Source of the DNA: Achromobacter spanius
GTDB taxonomy: Bacteria; Pseudomonadota; Gammaproteobacteria; Burkholderiales; Burkholderiaceae_B
Assembly (NCBI RefSeq): GCF_002812705.1
Contig: NZ_CP025030.1
Coordinates: 2,666,001-2,730,000 of the forward strand
DNA length: 64,000 nt
Direction: 5' to 3'
Each line of letters starts with the position of its first letter. The first letter of the stretch is position 1. Under the pieces are notes generated by a model that saw nothing but the letters and a program-made list of their open reading frames with translations, did not search any database and was not told the origin of the DNA. A program made the position numbers and the translations under genes. Below are positions 34,615 through 42,823 of the stretch, in pieces.

Positions 34615-34745
34615 ACTCCGCCACGCGCCGCACGTCGGCACGATCATTCCGCCACGCGCCGCACGTCGGCACGATCATTCCGCCACGCGCCGCACGTCGG
34701 CACGATCATTCCGCCGCGTGCCAACACGATCATTCCGCCACGCCC
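34615..34745. repeat. Related 31-bp tandem array
   Basis: GATC positions at 34642, 34673 and 34704 are 31 bp apart and the next at 34728 is 24 bp on. The 31-bp unit looks like the 24-bp unit with an extra CGCACGT-like 7 bp. It shares CACGATCATTCCGCC with the main array. Confidence 0.75.
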
Positions 34746-34810
34746 TCGGGACGCGTTCCGCCCGCGCCCGGATTTCCCCGCCTTGAAAACGATTCAAAGA
34801 TATTTATAAT

Positions 34811-34825
34811 TGCGAATCATTTTCA
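34811..34825 (+). promoter_or_regulatory. Fur box before module 2 sigma gene
   Basis: TGCGAATCATTTTCA matches 12 of 14 positions of the 7-1-7 Fur pattern, 40 bp before the sigma start. An AT-rich stretch (AGATATTTATAAT) directly upstream probably holds the promoter. Confidence 0.65.
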
Positions 34826-34864
34826 TTTTGTTTGGGATTCTGGCGGCGACGCCGGGGCGCCGCC

Positions 34865-35374
34865 ATGCCATCCTCATCCTTCGCTCCTCATGCCGAGGTG
34901 CAATCCGTCTATCAGGCTCACCACCAGTGGTTGCGCGGCGTGCTGCAGCGCAAGCTGGGCAATGCGTCCGATGCGGCCGATGTGGCGCACGACACCTTTG
35001 AACGGCTGATCCGAGCCAATGTGCGGGAACCGCTGGGCGAACCGCGCGCCTACTTGCGTACCATCGCCACGCGCCTGTTGATCGGGCGCGCCCGGCGCGC
35101 GGCGATCGAGGCGGCCTACATGGAATCGCTGGCCTTGCAGCCGGTGGCGGTGGAGCCGTCGGTGGAATCGCGCGCCTTGATCCTGGAAGCGCTGGAGCAA
35201 ATCTGCGAACTGCTGGACACGCTGCCCATGACCAGCCGCCGCATCTTCCTGATGGCGCAGTTGGAGGGTATGTCGTACGCCGACATCGGCCAGCAACTGG
35301 GCCTGACGGCCAACGCGGTGCAGAAGTCGCTGGCGCGCGCGTTGGTGCACTGCTACACGATGGTGTACGGGTGA
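34865..35374 (+). CDS. ECF sigma factor, FecI type (module 2)
   Basis: The 169-residue protein has a sigma-2 region (VYQAHHQWLRGVLQRKLGNASDAADVAHDTFERLI) and a sigma-4 region (LPMTSRRIFLMAQLEGMSYADIGQQLGLTANAVQKSLARAL) typical of the FecI group. ATG 34865 follows a leader with a Fur box. The FecR gene begins 8 bp after its stop. It is closer in sequence to the module 3 sigma than to the module 1 sigma (shared KLGN...DAAD.AHDTF.RLI). Confidence 0.9.
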   Translation: MPSSSFAPHAEVQSVYQAHHQWLRGVLQRKLGNASDAADVAHDTFERLIRANVREPLGEPRAYLRTIATRLLIGRARRAAIEAAYMESLALQPVAVEPSVESRALILEALEQICELLDTLPMTSRRIFLMAQLEGMSYADIGQQLGLTANAVQKSLARALVHCYTMVYG

Positions 35375-35381
35375 ACAAGCC

Positions 35382-36569
35382 GTGAACCAAAGCGCAAATC
35401 CAGGCGTAACTCCGGGTGCAAACCTGCGCGCAATCCCAGGCGCAACTCCACACGCAACTCCAAGCGCAACTCCAAGCACAACTCCAAGCGCAACTCCAAG
35501 CACAACTCCAAGCGCAACTCCACACGCAGCCCCACACTCAACCCCAGGATCCACGGACACCCTCAAGCTGCTGCGGCCGCATGCGCCCGAAGCTGGCCGT
35601 ATCGATCCCAGAATCGTGCGTCAGGCCGCTGACTGGTGGGCGCGGCTGCGCGAGGGCGCAAGCGATGACGACCGGCTGCGCTTTGAACACTGGCGGCAGG
35701 CTCAGCCCGCGCATGAGCTGGCCTGGCTGCGGCTGGTGGCCTTGACGCGCGACGTGGACCTGGGCGTGGCCGAAGCGGGCCACGACGTGGCTGCCCGCAC
35801 GCTGCGGCAGGCGCCGCTGATCCAGTCGCGCCGCAATGCAATGCGCTGGATGGTGTCGGCCGCGGCCTTAAGCTTGGGCGCGTGGGCGGTGGCTGAACGC
35901 GGCGCCATTGTTCGCCTGGCCGCCGACCTGCGTACCAGCACCGGCGAACGGCGCGCGCTGACCTTGCCGGACGGCACGCGGCTGGAACTGAATACCGCCA
36001 GCGCCGTGGACCTGCGCTACACCGCCAGCCAACGTGAAGTGGTGCTGCTGGAAGGCGAAATCCTGGTGACGACCGCGCAAGACCCGCAAGGCCGGCCGTT
36101 CACGGTGCGCACGCGCGGCGGCATCCTGACGCCGGTGGGCACGCGGTTTCTGGTGCGCGACCTGGATGACGGCCACGAAGGCAGAGCCGGTGTGCGGGTG
36201 GCGGTGCTGGAAGGCGCGGTGGATGTGCGCGGCCTGGACCCGGTCGATCCGCCCCGGCGCGTGCATGCAGGGGAACAGGCCGAGGTGTCGGCGGCGGGCG
36301 GCTTTGCGTTGCAGAAGCTGCAAGCGGCCACCTCCGCCTGGATCAACGGCATGTTGATTGCCAACGAGATGCCGCTGGCCGCTTTCCTGCAAGAACTGGC
36401 ACGCTATCGGCCCGGCCGGTTGAGCTGTTCGGACGAGGCTGGCGCATTGCGCGTGGTGGGCGCATTCCCCTTGGCCGACAGTGACAAGGTGCTGGCCATG
36501 CTGCAAGAGGTGCTGCCCGTGCGAGTGCGTCAATACACCCGCTATTGGGTCACGGTTGGGCTGGCCTGA
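35382..36569 (+). CDS. FecR-type anti-sigma with a repetitive N-terminus (module 2)
   Basis: The 395-residue protein has a Thr/Pro/Ala-rich N-terminal tail of about 50 residues made of ATPS-like units, encoded by a 12-bp tandem repeat. Then follow the sigma-binding domain (AADWWARLREGASDDDRLRFEHWRQAQPAHELAWLRL), a transmembrane helix (about 150-172) and the FecR domain (TSTGERRALTLPDGTRLELNTASAVDLRYT, TPVGTRFLVRD). It starts at GTG 35382. The repetitive tail is on the cytoplasmic side and is not typical of FecR proteins. Confidence 0.87.
   Translation: MNQSANPGVTPGANLRAIPGATPHATPSATPSTTPSATPSTTPSATPHAAPHSTPGSTDTLKLLRPHAPEAGRIDPRIVRQAADWWARLREGASDDDRLRFEHWRQAQPAHELAWLRLVALTRDVDLGVAEAGHDVAARTLRQAPLIQSRRNAMRWMVSAAALSLGAWAVAERGAIVRLAADLRTSTGERRALTLPDGTRLELNTASAVDLRYTASQREVVLLEGEILVTTAQDPQGRPFTVRTRGGILTPVGTRFLVRDLDDGHEGRAGVRVAVLEGAVDVRGLDPVDPPRRVHAGEQAEVSAAGGFALQKLQAATSAWINGMLIANEMPLAAFLQELARYRPGRLSCSDEAGALRVVGAFPLADSDKVLAMLQEVLPVRVRQYTRYWVTVGLA
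35441..35544. repeat. 12-bp tandem repeat inside the fecR 5' end (module 2)
   Basis: CAACTCCAAGCG / CAACTCCAAGCA units repeat about eight times in frame and encode alternating ATPS-type tetrapeptides. Copy-number change would alter tail length without a frameshift. Confidence 0.8.
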
Positions 36570-36743
36570 GTCGGCCGTCCGGTCCGTCCGGTTCGCCCGC
36601 CCGTCCGCCCGTCCGCCCGTTCGCGATCGATTTGTAACCGGAACGGCGTAAGTCCCGAATCAGCGCGTCATGTAAGGAAAGCAGCCCGGAAGCCTCTTCC
36701 CGCCGAGTCTGCGTCCTTCCTTCATGAGCCAGGAAATCTCTAC
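36570..36743. other. CCGT/CGCC-rich leader of receptor 2
   Basis: The 174-bp gap starts with a run of GTCCG and CCCGT units (36575-36625), low-complexity in character. TTTGTAACCGG follows at about 36631. AGGAA lies 8 bp before the receptor start. No other element is clear. Confidence 0.4.
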
Positions 36744-39329
36744 ATGTCTTCTCGTCCTGCCCGCGCAGAGTGGCTTGCCCGCCCGTCGCCTGTCCGTCTG
36801 CTTGCCCGGCCGTCACTTGCCCGCCCGCTTGCCCACCACGCGTCAATGGCCAAGCTCTCTACGCCGCATCGCCGCTTGTCGCCGCGCACCCGCCTGAGCC
36901 TCGCCTTGCGTGTGGCCTTGCCCGCGGTCGTGCTGGCCGCGCCGTGGTCGTCGGCAGTGCAGGCCCAAGCCCAAGCCCAAGCCCAAGCCCAAGCCCAGGC
37001 AGCCACCCCCCTGCGCCAATCGGTCACCTTCGACATTCCACCCGGCCCACTTGGCGCGGCGCTGGGCGCGTTCGGCATGCAGGCCGGCGTCATGGTGGCG
37101 TCCGACCCGACGCTGGCGGCGGGCGCTCGCACCGGCGGCGTGTCCGGCACTTACCCGGTGGACGCGGCGCTGGCCCAATTGCTGGCCGGCACCGGCTTGC
37201 AGGCCGTTGCCCGCGCCGAAGGTGGCTACCGCTTGCGGCAGGCGCCGGCCCCCGGCCAGGCGGCGATGCTGGCGCCCGTGACCGTCACGGGCAGCTACAA
37301 CCCCACCACGGACGGCACCGGCTCGTATACGTCGCCCGCCATCACCATCGGCAAGACCACGCAGGCGCTCAAGGACATTCCGCAATCGGTCACCGTGCTG
37401 ACGCGCCAGCGCATGGATGACCAGCTCATGACCAGCCTGCCAGATGCCGTCAACAACACGGCCGGCATGGTGGGCGTGCAAGGCGTGGGGCCGGGCGTGG
37501 CGATCAATGCGCGCGGCTTTCCGGTGGACCTGCTGCAGTACGACGGCGTGGCCCTGCTGCGCAACAGCTACAGCCTGGGCAACTGGGAACAGGACTCGCT
37601 GGTGTTCTACGACCGCGTGGAAATCCTGCGTGGCGCGGCCGGCCTGCTGCAAGGCGCGGGCAGCCCTGGCGGCGCGATCAACCTGGTGCGCAAGCGTGGT
37701 GGCGCCGAGCCGTCGGTGGTGCTGTCGGGCAAGGCCGGCTCGTGGGACCACTACGGCCTGACGCTGGACGCGGGTGGCCCGCTGAACGACGCGGGCACGC
37801 TGCGCGGCCGGGTGGTGGTCGATGAAGACCAAAGCCATTCCTACATCGACTACGTGTGGGACAAGACGCGCAACCTGTACGCCGCGCTGGACTTCGACGT
37901 GACGGAAGACACCACGGTGGGTATCGGCATCAGCAACCGCTACAGCCGCTCGCGCCCGATGATCGTGGGCTACCCGCGCTATGCGGATGGCGGCGACATC
38001 GACCTGCCGCGTTCCACCTTTACCGGCTCCACCTGGAACCGCGCCAAGAATGATCAGACCATCTTCAATGCCGACGTCACGCATCGCTTCAACGACGCCT
38101 GGCGCTTCCGGCTGGCCGGCGTCGCCATGAACGAAAAGAACACGACGGTGCACCAGCGTGTGGCGGGCGAAGTGCAGCCCGACGGCAGCGGCTTGTCCTA
38201 CGGCAACTTCGGCGTGGACTTCGCCAGCAAGCAACGCGGGCTGGACATGTCGGTCAGCGGCAACTTCACGGCGCTGGGCATGGAGCAGGAAGTGGTGCTG
38301 GGCGCCAACTATTCCAAGCTGACCACGCAGGACCGCTTCACGCGCGCCTGGGAAACCGGCGGCAACATCTTCGACATCGACCACCATCGCCCATGGCAGG
38401 ACATCGATTCCATCGCCGAGGCCAGCGGCTACGATTCGCGCAGCGCCTACGACATCCGCCAGAAGGGCATCTACGGCACCTGGCGCGTCAAGCCCACCGA
38501 GTCCCTGGCGCTGATCGGCGGCGGCCGGGTCGGCTGGTTCGACTATTCCTACACCGGCTCCGGCAGCACCTCCACGTCCAACACATCGGGCAAGTTCATC
38601 CCGTATGCCGGCATCGTGTATTCGCTGACGGACAACTGGTCGGCCTACACCAGCTACACCACGGTGTTCGAACCGCAGACCGCACGCAGCGTGGACGGCA
38701 GCCTGCTCAAGCCTATCGAAGGCAATAACTACGAAGTGGGCATCAAGGGCGAACTGGCCGACGGCCGCGTCAACACGATGCTGGCGCTGTTCCGCTATGA
38801 CCACAAGAACCGCGCCGTCAACGATTACGATGCTGGTTTCGCGTGCGACGGCTGGTATTGCTCGCGCGCGTCGGGCAAGGTGCGCAGCCAGGGCGTGGAA
38901 GCGGAAGTGTCGGGCGAAGTGGTGAAGGGCCTGGAGCTGTATGCGGGCTACACCTACAACACCACCAAGTACCTGGAAGACCCCGACAACAAGGGCCAGG
39001 TCTTCAACACCTGGACGCCCAAGCACATGCTGCGCCTGTGGGCCAACTACAAGCTGCCGGGCATGATGAACCGCCTGAGCGTGGGCGCGGGCGTCAACAC
39101 GCAAACCGCCACGGTCAGCTCGGACCGCGAATTCAAGCTGGCGGGCTTCACCATCTGGAACGCCCGCGTGGGCTATCAGGCCACGCCGGAACTCAGCATC
39201 GGCCTGAACGTCAACAACGTGTTCGACAAGAAGTACTACGTGCCGTCGTACAACACGCTGGGCGGCAACAACTACTACGGCCAGCCGCGCAACTTCATGC
39301 TGACGTTCCGCTACGCGCCCAAGCTCTAG
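36744..39329 (+). CDS. TonB-dependent siderophore receptor with STN domain (module 2)
   Basis: The 861-residue receptor has an STN domain (about 92-165, starting VTFDIPPGPLGAALGAFG), a plug (IPQSVTVLTRQRMDDQ, RGFPVDLLQYDGVALL, YDRVEILRGAAGLLQGAGSPGGAINLVRKRG) and a barrel ending FMLTFRYAPKL. The start ATG 36744 has an AGGAA, but the signal peptide really begins at residue 35 (ATG 36846), so translation could start at either. Its signal peptide contains a QAQAQAQAQA run from a CCAAGC repeat. It is probably induced by the module 2 sigma. The ligand is unknown. Confidence 0.9.
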   Translation: MSSRPARAEWLARPSPVRLLARPSLARPLAHHASMAKLSTPHRRLSPRTRLSLALRVALPAVVLAAPWSSAVQAQAQAQAQAQAQAATPLRQSVTFDIPPGPLGAALGAFGMQAGVMVASDPTLAAGARTGGVSGTYPVDAALAQLLAGTGLQAVARAEGGYRLRQAPAPGQAAMLAPVTVTGSYNPTTDGTGSYTSPAITIGKTTQALKDIPQSVTVLTRQRMDDQLMTSLPDAVNNTAGMVGVQGVGPGVAINARGFPVDLLQYDGVALLRNSYSLGNWEQDSLVFYDRVEILRGAAGLLQGAGSPGGAINLVRKRGGAEPSVVLSGKAGSWDHYGLTLDAGGPLNDAGTLRGRVVVDEDQSHSYIDYVWDKTRNLYAALDFDVTEDTTVGIGISNRYSRSRPMIVGYPRYADGGDIDLPRSTFTGSTWNRAKNDQTIFNADVTHRFNDAWRFRLAGVAMNEKNTTVHQRVAGEVQPDGSGLSYGNFGVDFASKQRGLDMSVSGNFTALGMEQEVVLGANYSKLTTQDRFTRAWETGGNIFDIDHHRPWQDIDSIAEASGYDSRSAYDIRQKGIYGTWRVKPTESLALIGGGRVGWFDYSYTGSGSTSTSNTSGKFIPYAGIVYSLTDNWSAYTSYTTVFEPQTARSVDGSLLKPIEGNNYEVGIKGELADGRVNTMLALFRYDHKNRAVNDYDAGFACDGWYCSRASGKVRSQGVEAEVSGEVVKGLELYAGYTYNTTKYLEDPDNKGQVFNTWTPKHMLRLWANYKLPGMMNRLSVGAGVNTQTATVSSDREFKLAGFTIWNARVGYQATPELSIGLNVNNVFDKKYYVPSYNTLGGNNYYGQPRNFMLTFRYAPKL
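36964..36999. repeat. CCAAGC hexanucleotide repeat in signal peptide
   Basis: About five and a half CCAAGC units encode a QA repeat at the end of the receptor's signal peptide. The unit is 6 bp, so slippage changes length but keeps the frame. Confidence 0.75.
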
Positions 39330-39330
39330 G

Positions 39331-40980
39331 TCAGGCGCTCATCAGCATATGGACCTTGCGCGCCAGTTCGTCCAGCGCGAAAGGCTTGGGCAGGGTGGGG
39401 GCGCCGGCTTCGGCCAGCGCCTGCACGCCCGAACCCGTGATGAACAGCACCTTCAGCGTGGGCCGCAACAACCGGCCCGCGTCGACGACCTGGCGGCCGT
39501 CCATGCGGCCGGGCAGGCCCAGATCGCAGATCAGCAGATCAATCTGGCCCGGGGCCGACAAGGCGCGCAGCGCGCTGGCGCCGTCGGTGGCCTGGATCAC
39601 GGCATAGCCCAGTTCGGCCAGCGTCTCCACCATGACGGCGCGTACCGCCGTATCGTCTTCGGCGATCAGGACGGTCGCGCCCGCAGCGGCGCGCGGCGGC
39701 TCCAGCCGCGCCGACAGTTCCACCGTCGTCGGCGCCCCGTCGAATCGCGGAAAGTACAGGCTCATCGCCGTGCCTTCGCCCGGCCGTGACATGACCTGCA
39801 CCTGCCCGCCGGACTGCCGCACAAAGCCATACATCATCGACAGGCCCAGGCCGGTGCCCTCGCCGGGTGATTTGGTGGTGTAGAACGGTTCGAAAATGCG
39901 CTGCACGATTTGCGGCGTCATGCCGCAGCCGGTATCCGTCACGGTCAGGCGCAGGTAGTCGCCGGCGGGCAGATCGCGTTCGCGCGCCGTCTGGGCGTTC
40001 AGCGTGACCTTGGCTGTCTCGATGCCAAGACGGCCCTGTCCTTCCATGGCGTCGCGCGCGTTCAGGCAAAGGTTGAGCAGCGCGTTTTCGAATTGGTGCG
40101 GGTCCACCCAGGCGGGCCAGAGCCTGGGTTCGCAGGCCAGGTCCAGCGCAATGCCCGGCCCCACGCTGCGGCGCAACAGGTCTTCCATGCCGCGCACCAG
40201 TTGGTTGATGTCCACTGCTTGCGGCGACAGCGGTTGATTGCGCGAGAACACCAGCAAGCGGTGGGTCAGGGCGGCGGCCCTTTCGGTGCCGCGCCGCGCC
40301 ACATCGATGTGGCGTTCCAGTTCGCCCATGCGCTGCTGCGCAATACGCAGGCTGATCAGTTCCAGGCTGCCCGCGATGCCCATCAGCAAGTTGTTGAAAT
40401 CGTGCGCCAGCCCGCCCGCCAGTTGGCCCACGGCTTCCATCTTCTGGCTTTGGCGCAAGGTGTCTTCGGCCTGCCGCAAGGCTTCGGCCTGCGCGCGTTC
40501 GGCTTGCACCCGCGACGTGGTTTCGATGACGGTGTCCATCATGCCGACCACGTTCCCGTGCTCGTCGCGCACCGGGCTGTAGCAGAACGTGAAGGTGGCT
40601 TCTTCGGCTTGACCGAAGCGCTGGAGCACCAGCGGATAGTCTTCGATGAAGGTGGCCTCGCCCGCGAACGCGCGGTCGGCGATGGGGCCGATCATGGACC
40701 AGACCTCGCTCCAGACATCGCTGAACGGGCGGCCCAGCGCTTCGGGCTTGGCGCCCAGGATGGGGCGGAAGGCGTCGTTGTAGATGGTGATGAGTTCGCG
40801 GCCCCAGACCAGGCAGCACGGAAAGCGGGACGAGAGCACCATGCCGACGGCCACGCACAGCGCCGGGGGCCAGTCGGCAATCGGGCCGAGCGGCGTGGAG
40901 GCCCAATCGTACGCCGCGACCCGTTTGCCCATCTCGCCGCCGCCAGCAAGAAAAGAAGGCTCGAAAGTCTGGATCTGCAT
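39331..40980 (-). CDS. Hybrid histidine kinase with PAS and receiver domains
   Basis: The 549-residue cytoplasmic protein has a PAS domain (about 45-160), a HisKA region with LAGGLAHDFNNLL (phospho-acceptor H193), an ATPase domain with N- and G-boxes (NLCLNARDAM, DTGCGM, GEGTGLGL) and a C-terminal receiver (acidic E441-D443, phospho-Asp D486, T515, K532). No transmembrane segment was seen. It ends 1 bp from the stop of receptor 2. Its partner and signal are unknown. Confidence 0.9.
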   Translation of the reverse strand: MQIQTFEPSFLAGGGEMGKRVAAYDWASTPLGPIADWPPALCVAVGMVLSSRFPCCLVWGRELITIYNDAFRPILGAKPEALGRPFSDVWSEVWSMIGPIADRAFAGEATFIEDYPLVLQRFGQAEEATFTFCYSPVRDEHGNVVGMMDTVIETTSRVQAERAQAEALRQAEDTLRQSQKMEAVGQLAGGLAHDFNNLLMGIAGSLELISLRIAQQRMGELERHIDVARRGTERAAALTHRLLVFSRNQPLSPQAVDINQLVRGMEDLLRRSVGPGIALDLACEPRLWPAWVDPHQFENALLNLCLNARDAMEGQGRLGIETAKVTLNAQTARERDLPAGDYLRLTVTDTGCGMTPQIVQRIFEPFYTTKSPGEGTGLGLSMMYGFVRQSGGQVQVMSRPGEGTAMSLYFPRFDGAPTTVELSARLEPPRAAAGATVLIAEDDTAVRAVMVETLAELGYAVIQATDGASALRALSAPGQIDLLICDLGLPGRMDGRQVVDAGRLLRPTLKVLFITGSGVQALAEAGAPTLPKPFALDELARKVHMLMSA

Positions 40981-41125
40981 GGCGGCGTCTACGGTCGGAT
41001 GGAGGCTTGAATGGGTGCTTGATTCTATCCGACCGTCCCTATGAAGTTAAGCAATTCAGCATGCCGGATATCAAGGCGGCGGCAGGTTTTTTAACAGGGC
41101 GTGGGTGGCGGAAAAAAAGCAGATA

Positions 41126-41146
41126 AAATAGAAATCGTTCCCATTT
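41126..41146 (+). promoter_or_regulatory. Weak Fur-like site before module 3 sigma gene
   Basis: AAATAGAAATCGTTCCCATTT lies 23 bp before the chosen sigma start. It matches 11 of 19 Fur consensus positions when anchored at AATCGTT, weaker than the sites of modules 1 and 2. Confidence 0.4.
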
Positions 41147-41168
41147 GCAATATTGCGCCAGGTGCGTC

Positions 41169-41687
41169 TTGTCTGCCTTTGAACCCCACGCCACCGATTC
41201 CGTCACGAAGCTCTATCGTGACCATCACAGCTGGCTGTCGATGTGGTTGCGCAAGAAGCTGGGCAACTCGTTTGACGCCGCCGACCTGGCGCACGACACC
41301 TTTGTCCGCCTGATCAGCGCGCGCCGCCACGACGCGGGACCCGAGCCGCGCGCCTTGCTGACCCATATCGCCAAGGGCCTGGTCGTGGACCACTGGCGCC
41401 GCCGCGCGCTGGAAGAGGCTTATCTGGCTGCCATTGCCTGCCTGCCCGCGCGCGAGGCGCCGTCGCCCGAAGTGCGCGCGCAAATTCTTGAAACCCTGCA
41501 CGCCATCGACGCCACCTTGCGGACCCTGCCCACGAAGACGCGCAGCATCTTCCTGTTGTCGCAGTTCGATGGCATGGCGTATGCCGACATCGCGGTGCGG
41601 GAACGGGTGTCGCTGGCCACCGTCAAGCGCCATATGCAGCGCGCGCTGACGGCGTGCCTGATCGCCTATCAGGTGCATGCGGCATGA
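41169..41687 (+). CDS. ECF sigma factor, FecI type (module 3)
   Basis: The 172-residue sigma factor has LYRDHHSWLSMWLRKKLGNSFDAADLAHDTFVRLI in region 2 and LPTKTRSIFLLSQFDGMAYADIAVRERVSLATVKRHMQRAL in region 4. No ATG is available near the N-terminus. TTG 41169 has AGGTG just upstream and gives MSAFEPHATDSV, so I prefer it to the TTG at 41145. The fecR start overlaps its stop by ATGA. Confidence 0.87.
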   Translation: MSAFEPHATDSVTKLYRDHHSWLSMWLRKKLGNSFDAADLAHDTFVRLISARRHDAGPEPRALLTHIAKGLVVDHWRRRALEEAYLAAIACLPAREAPSPEVRAQILETLHAIDATLRTLPTKTRSIFLLSQFDGMAYADIAVRERVSLATVKRHMQRALTACLIAYQVHAA

Positions 41688-42727
41688 CAGGCGCCTCTAA
41701 CCCCGCAACGAATCCTGCAACGAATCCCGCGAGCCATCCCGCGACCCATCCCGCCATCGACCCCGCCATTCTGGAACAGGCGGCCGGCTGGCTGGTGCGC
41801 TTCCAATCCGAAACATTGTCCGCCGCCGACCGCGCCGCCTTCGACCGTTGGCGCACGCGCAGCGCGGCGCATGGCGCGGCCTGGGCGCGGGTGGAAGACA
41901 TGCTGCGCGGCTTTGGGCAGGTGCCGCCCGACATCGTGCGTGACACCTTGCGTCGGGCCGATCAGCATTCCCGCCGCGCCGGCCGCCGGCAAGCCCTGCG
42001 CGCACTGGGTGCGCTGCTGGTGCTGGGGCCGGCGGCGCTGGCCGGCTGGCGCATGTTGCCTTGGCGCGAATGGGCGGCGGATGCGCGCACCGCCACGGGC
42101 GAACGGCGCCAGATGGATCTGGCCGACGGCACGCGGCTGGTGTTGAACACGGCCAGCGCGGTCGACATCCAATACACCGCCGACGCGCGCGTGCTGTGGC
42201 TGCGCGCGGGCGAAATATTGCTGACCACGGGCCACGATCCGTCGCCCGTGTATCGGCCCTTTATCGTGCATACCTCGCAGGGCACGATACGCGCGCTGGG
42301 CACGCGCTTCATGGTGCGCGACGACGGCGGCAGCATTCGCGTGGCGGTGTTTGAAGGCGCCGTCCAGATCCAGCCGCAAGACGCGGACGTTGCGGCGGTC
42401 ATCCTTCCCGCCGGGCAGCACACGGTGTTCACCGCGCGCCAGGTGGCGCCCATGACGACGGTGGACGCCGTGTCCGCGTCATGGGAGCAGGGCATGTTGG
42501 CGGTGCGCAATTGGCGCTTGGCCGACCTGGTGGATGAACTGGGCCGTTATCGCCGGGGCGTGCTGCGTTGCGATCCGGCCGTGGCCGGGCTGCGCGTGTC
42601 GGGCGCATTCCCTTTGGCCGATATCGACGGCAGCCTGCGCCTGTTGGAAAAAACCCTGCCGGTGCGGATAAGCCGCGTGACGCCTTTCTGGACCACGGTC
42701 GCGCCACGCGCGGGCGTTACAAATTAA
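41684..42727 (+). CDS. FecR-type anti-sigma with a repetitive N-terminus (module 3)
   Basis: The 347-residue protein begins MTGASNPATNPATNPASHPA, a tail of NPAT/HPAT units from a 12-bp repeat. Then come the sigma-binding region (AAGWLVRFQSETLSAADRAAFDRWRTRSAAHGAAW), a transmembrane helix (about 105-122) and the FecR domain (TATGERRQMDLADGTRLVLNTASAVDIQYT, ALGTRFMVRD). Overlap with the sigma stop suggests coupled translation. Like module 2 it carries a cytoplasmic repetitive tail, while module 1 does not. Confidence 0.88.
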   Translation: MTGASNPATNPATNPASHPATHPAIDPAILEQAAGWLVRFQSETLSAADRAAFDRWRTRSAAHGAAWARVEDMLRGFGQVPPDIVRDTLRRADQHSRRAGRRQALRALGALLVLGPAALAGWRMLPWREWAADARTATGERRQMDLADGTRLVLNTASAVDIQYTADARVLWLRAGEILLTTGHDPSPVYRPFIVHTSQGTIRALGTRFMVRDDGGSIRVAVFEGAVQIQPQDADVAAVILPAGQHTVFTARQVAPMTTVDAVSASWEQGMLAVRNWRLADLVDELGRYRRGVLRCDPAVAGLRVSGAFPLADIDGSLRLLEKTLPVRISRVTPFWTTVAPRAGVTN

Positions 42728-42823
42728 TCGCCATTGGTTTGAGCCTTTTCTGCGCCTCGTCCGGTGTACCGGGTGAATCGTCGCGACACGCGAGCCACCC
42801 CGTCCCCTACGAAGGATCGTTTC

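Noticed and set aside
36843..39104. 753-residue minus-strand frame opposite receptor 2
   Set aside because: It is antisense to a supported receptor gene and has no recognisable domain.
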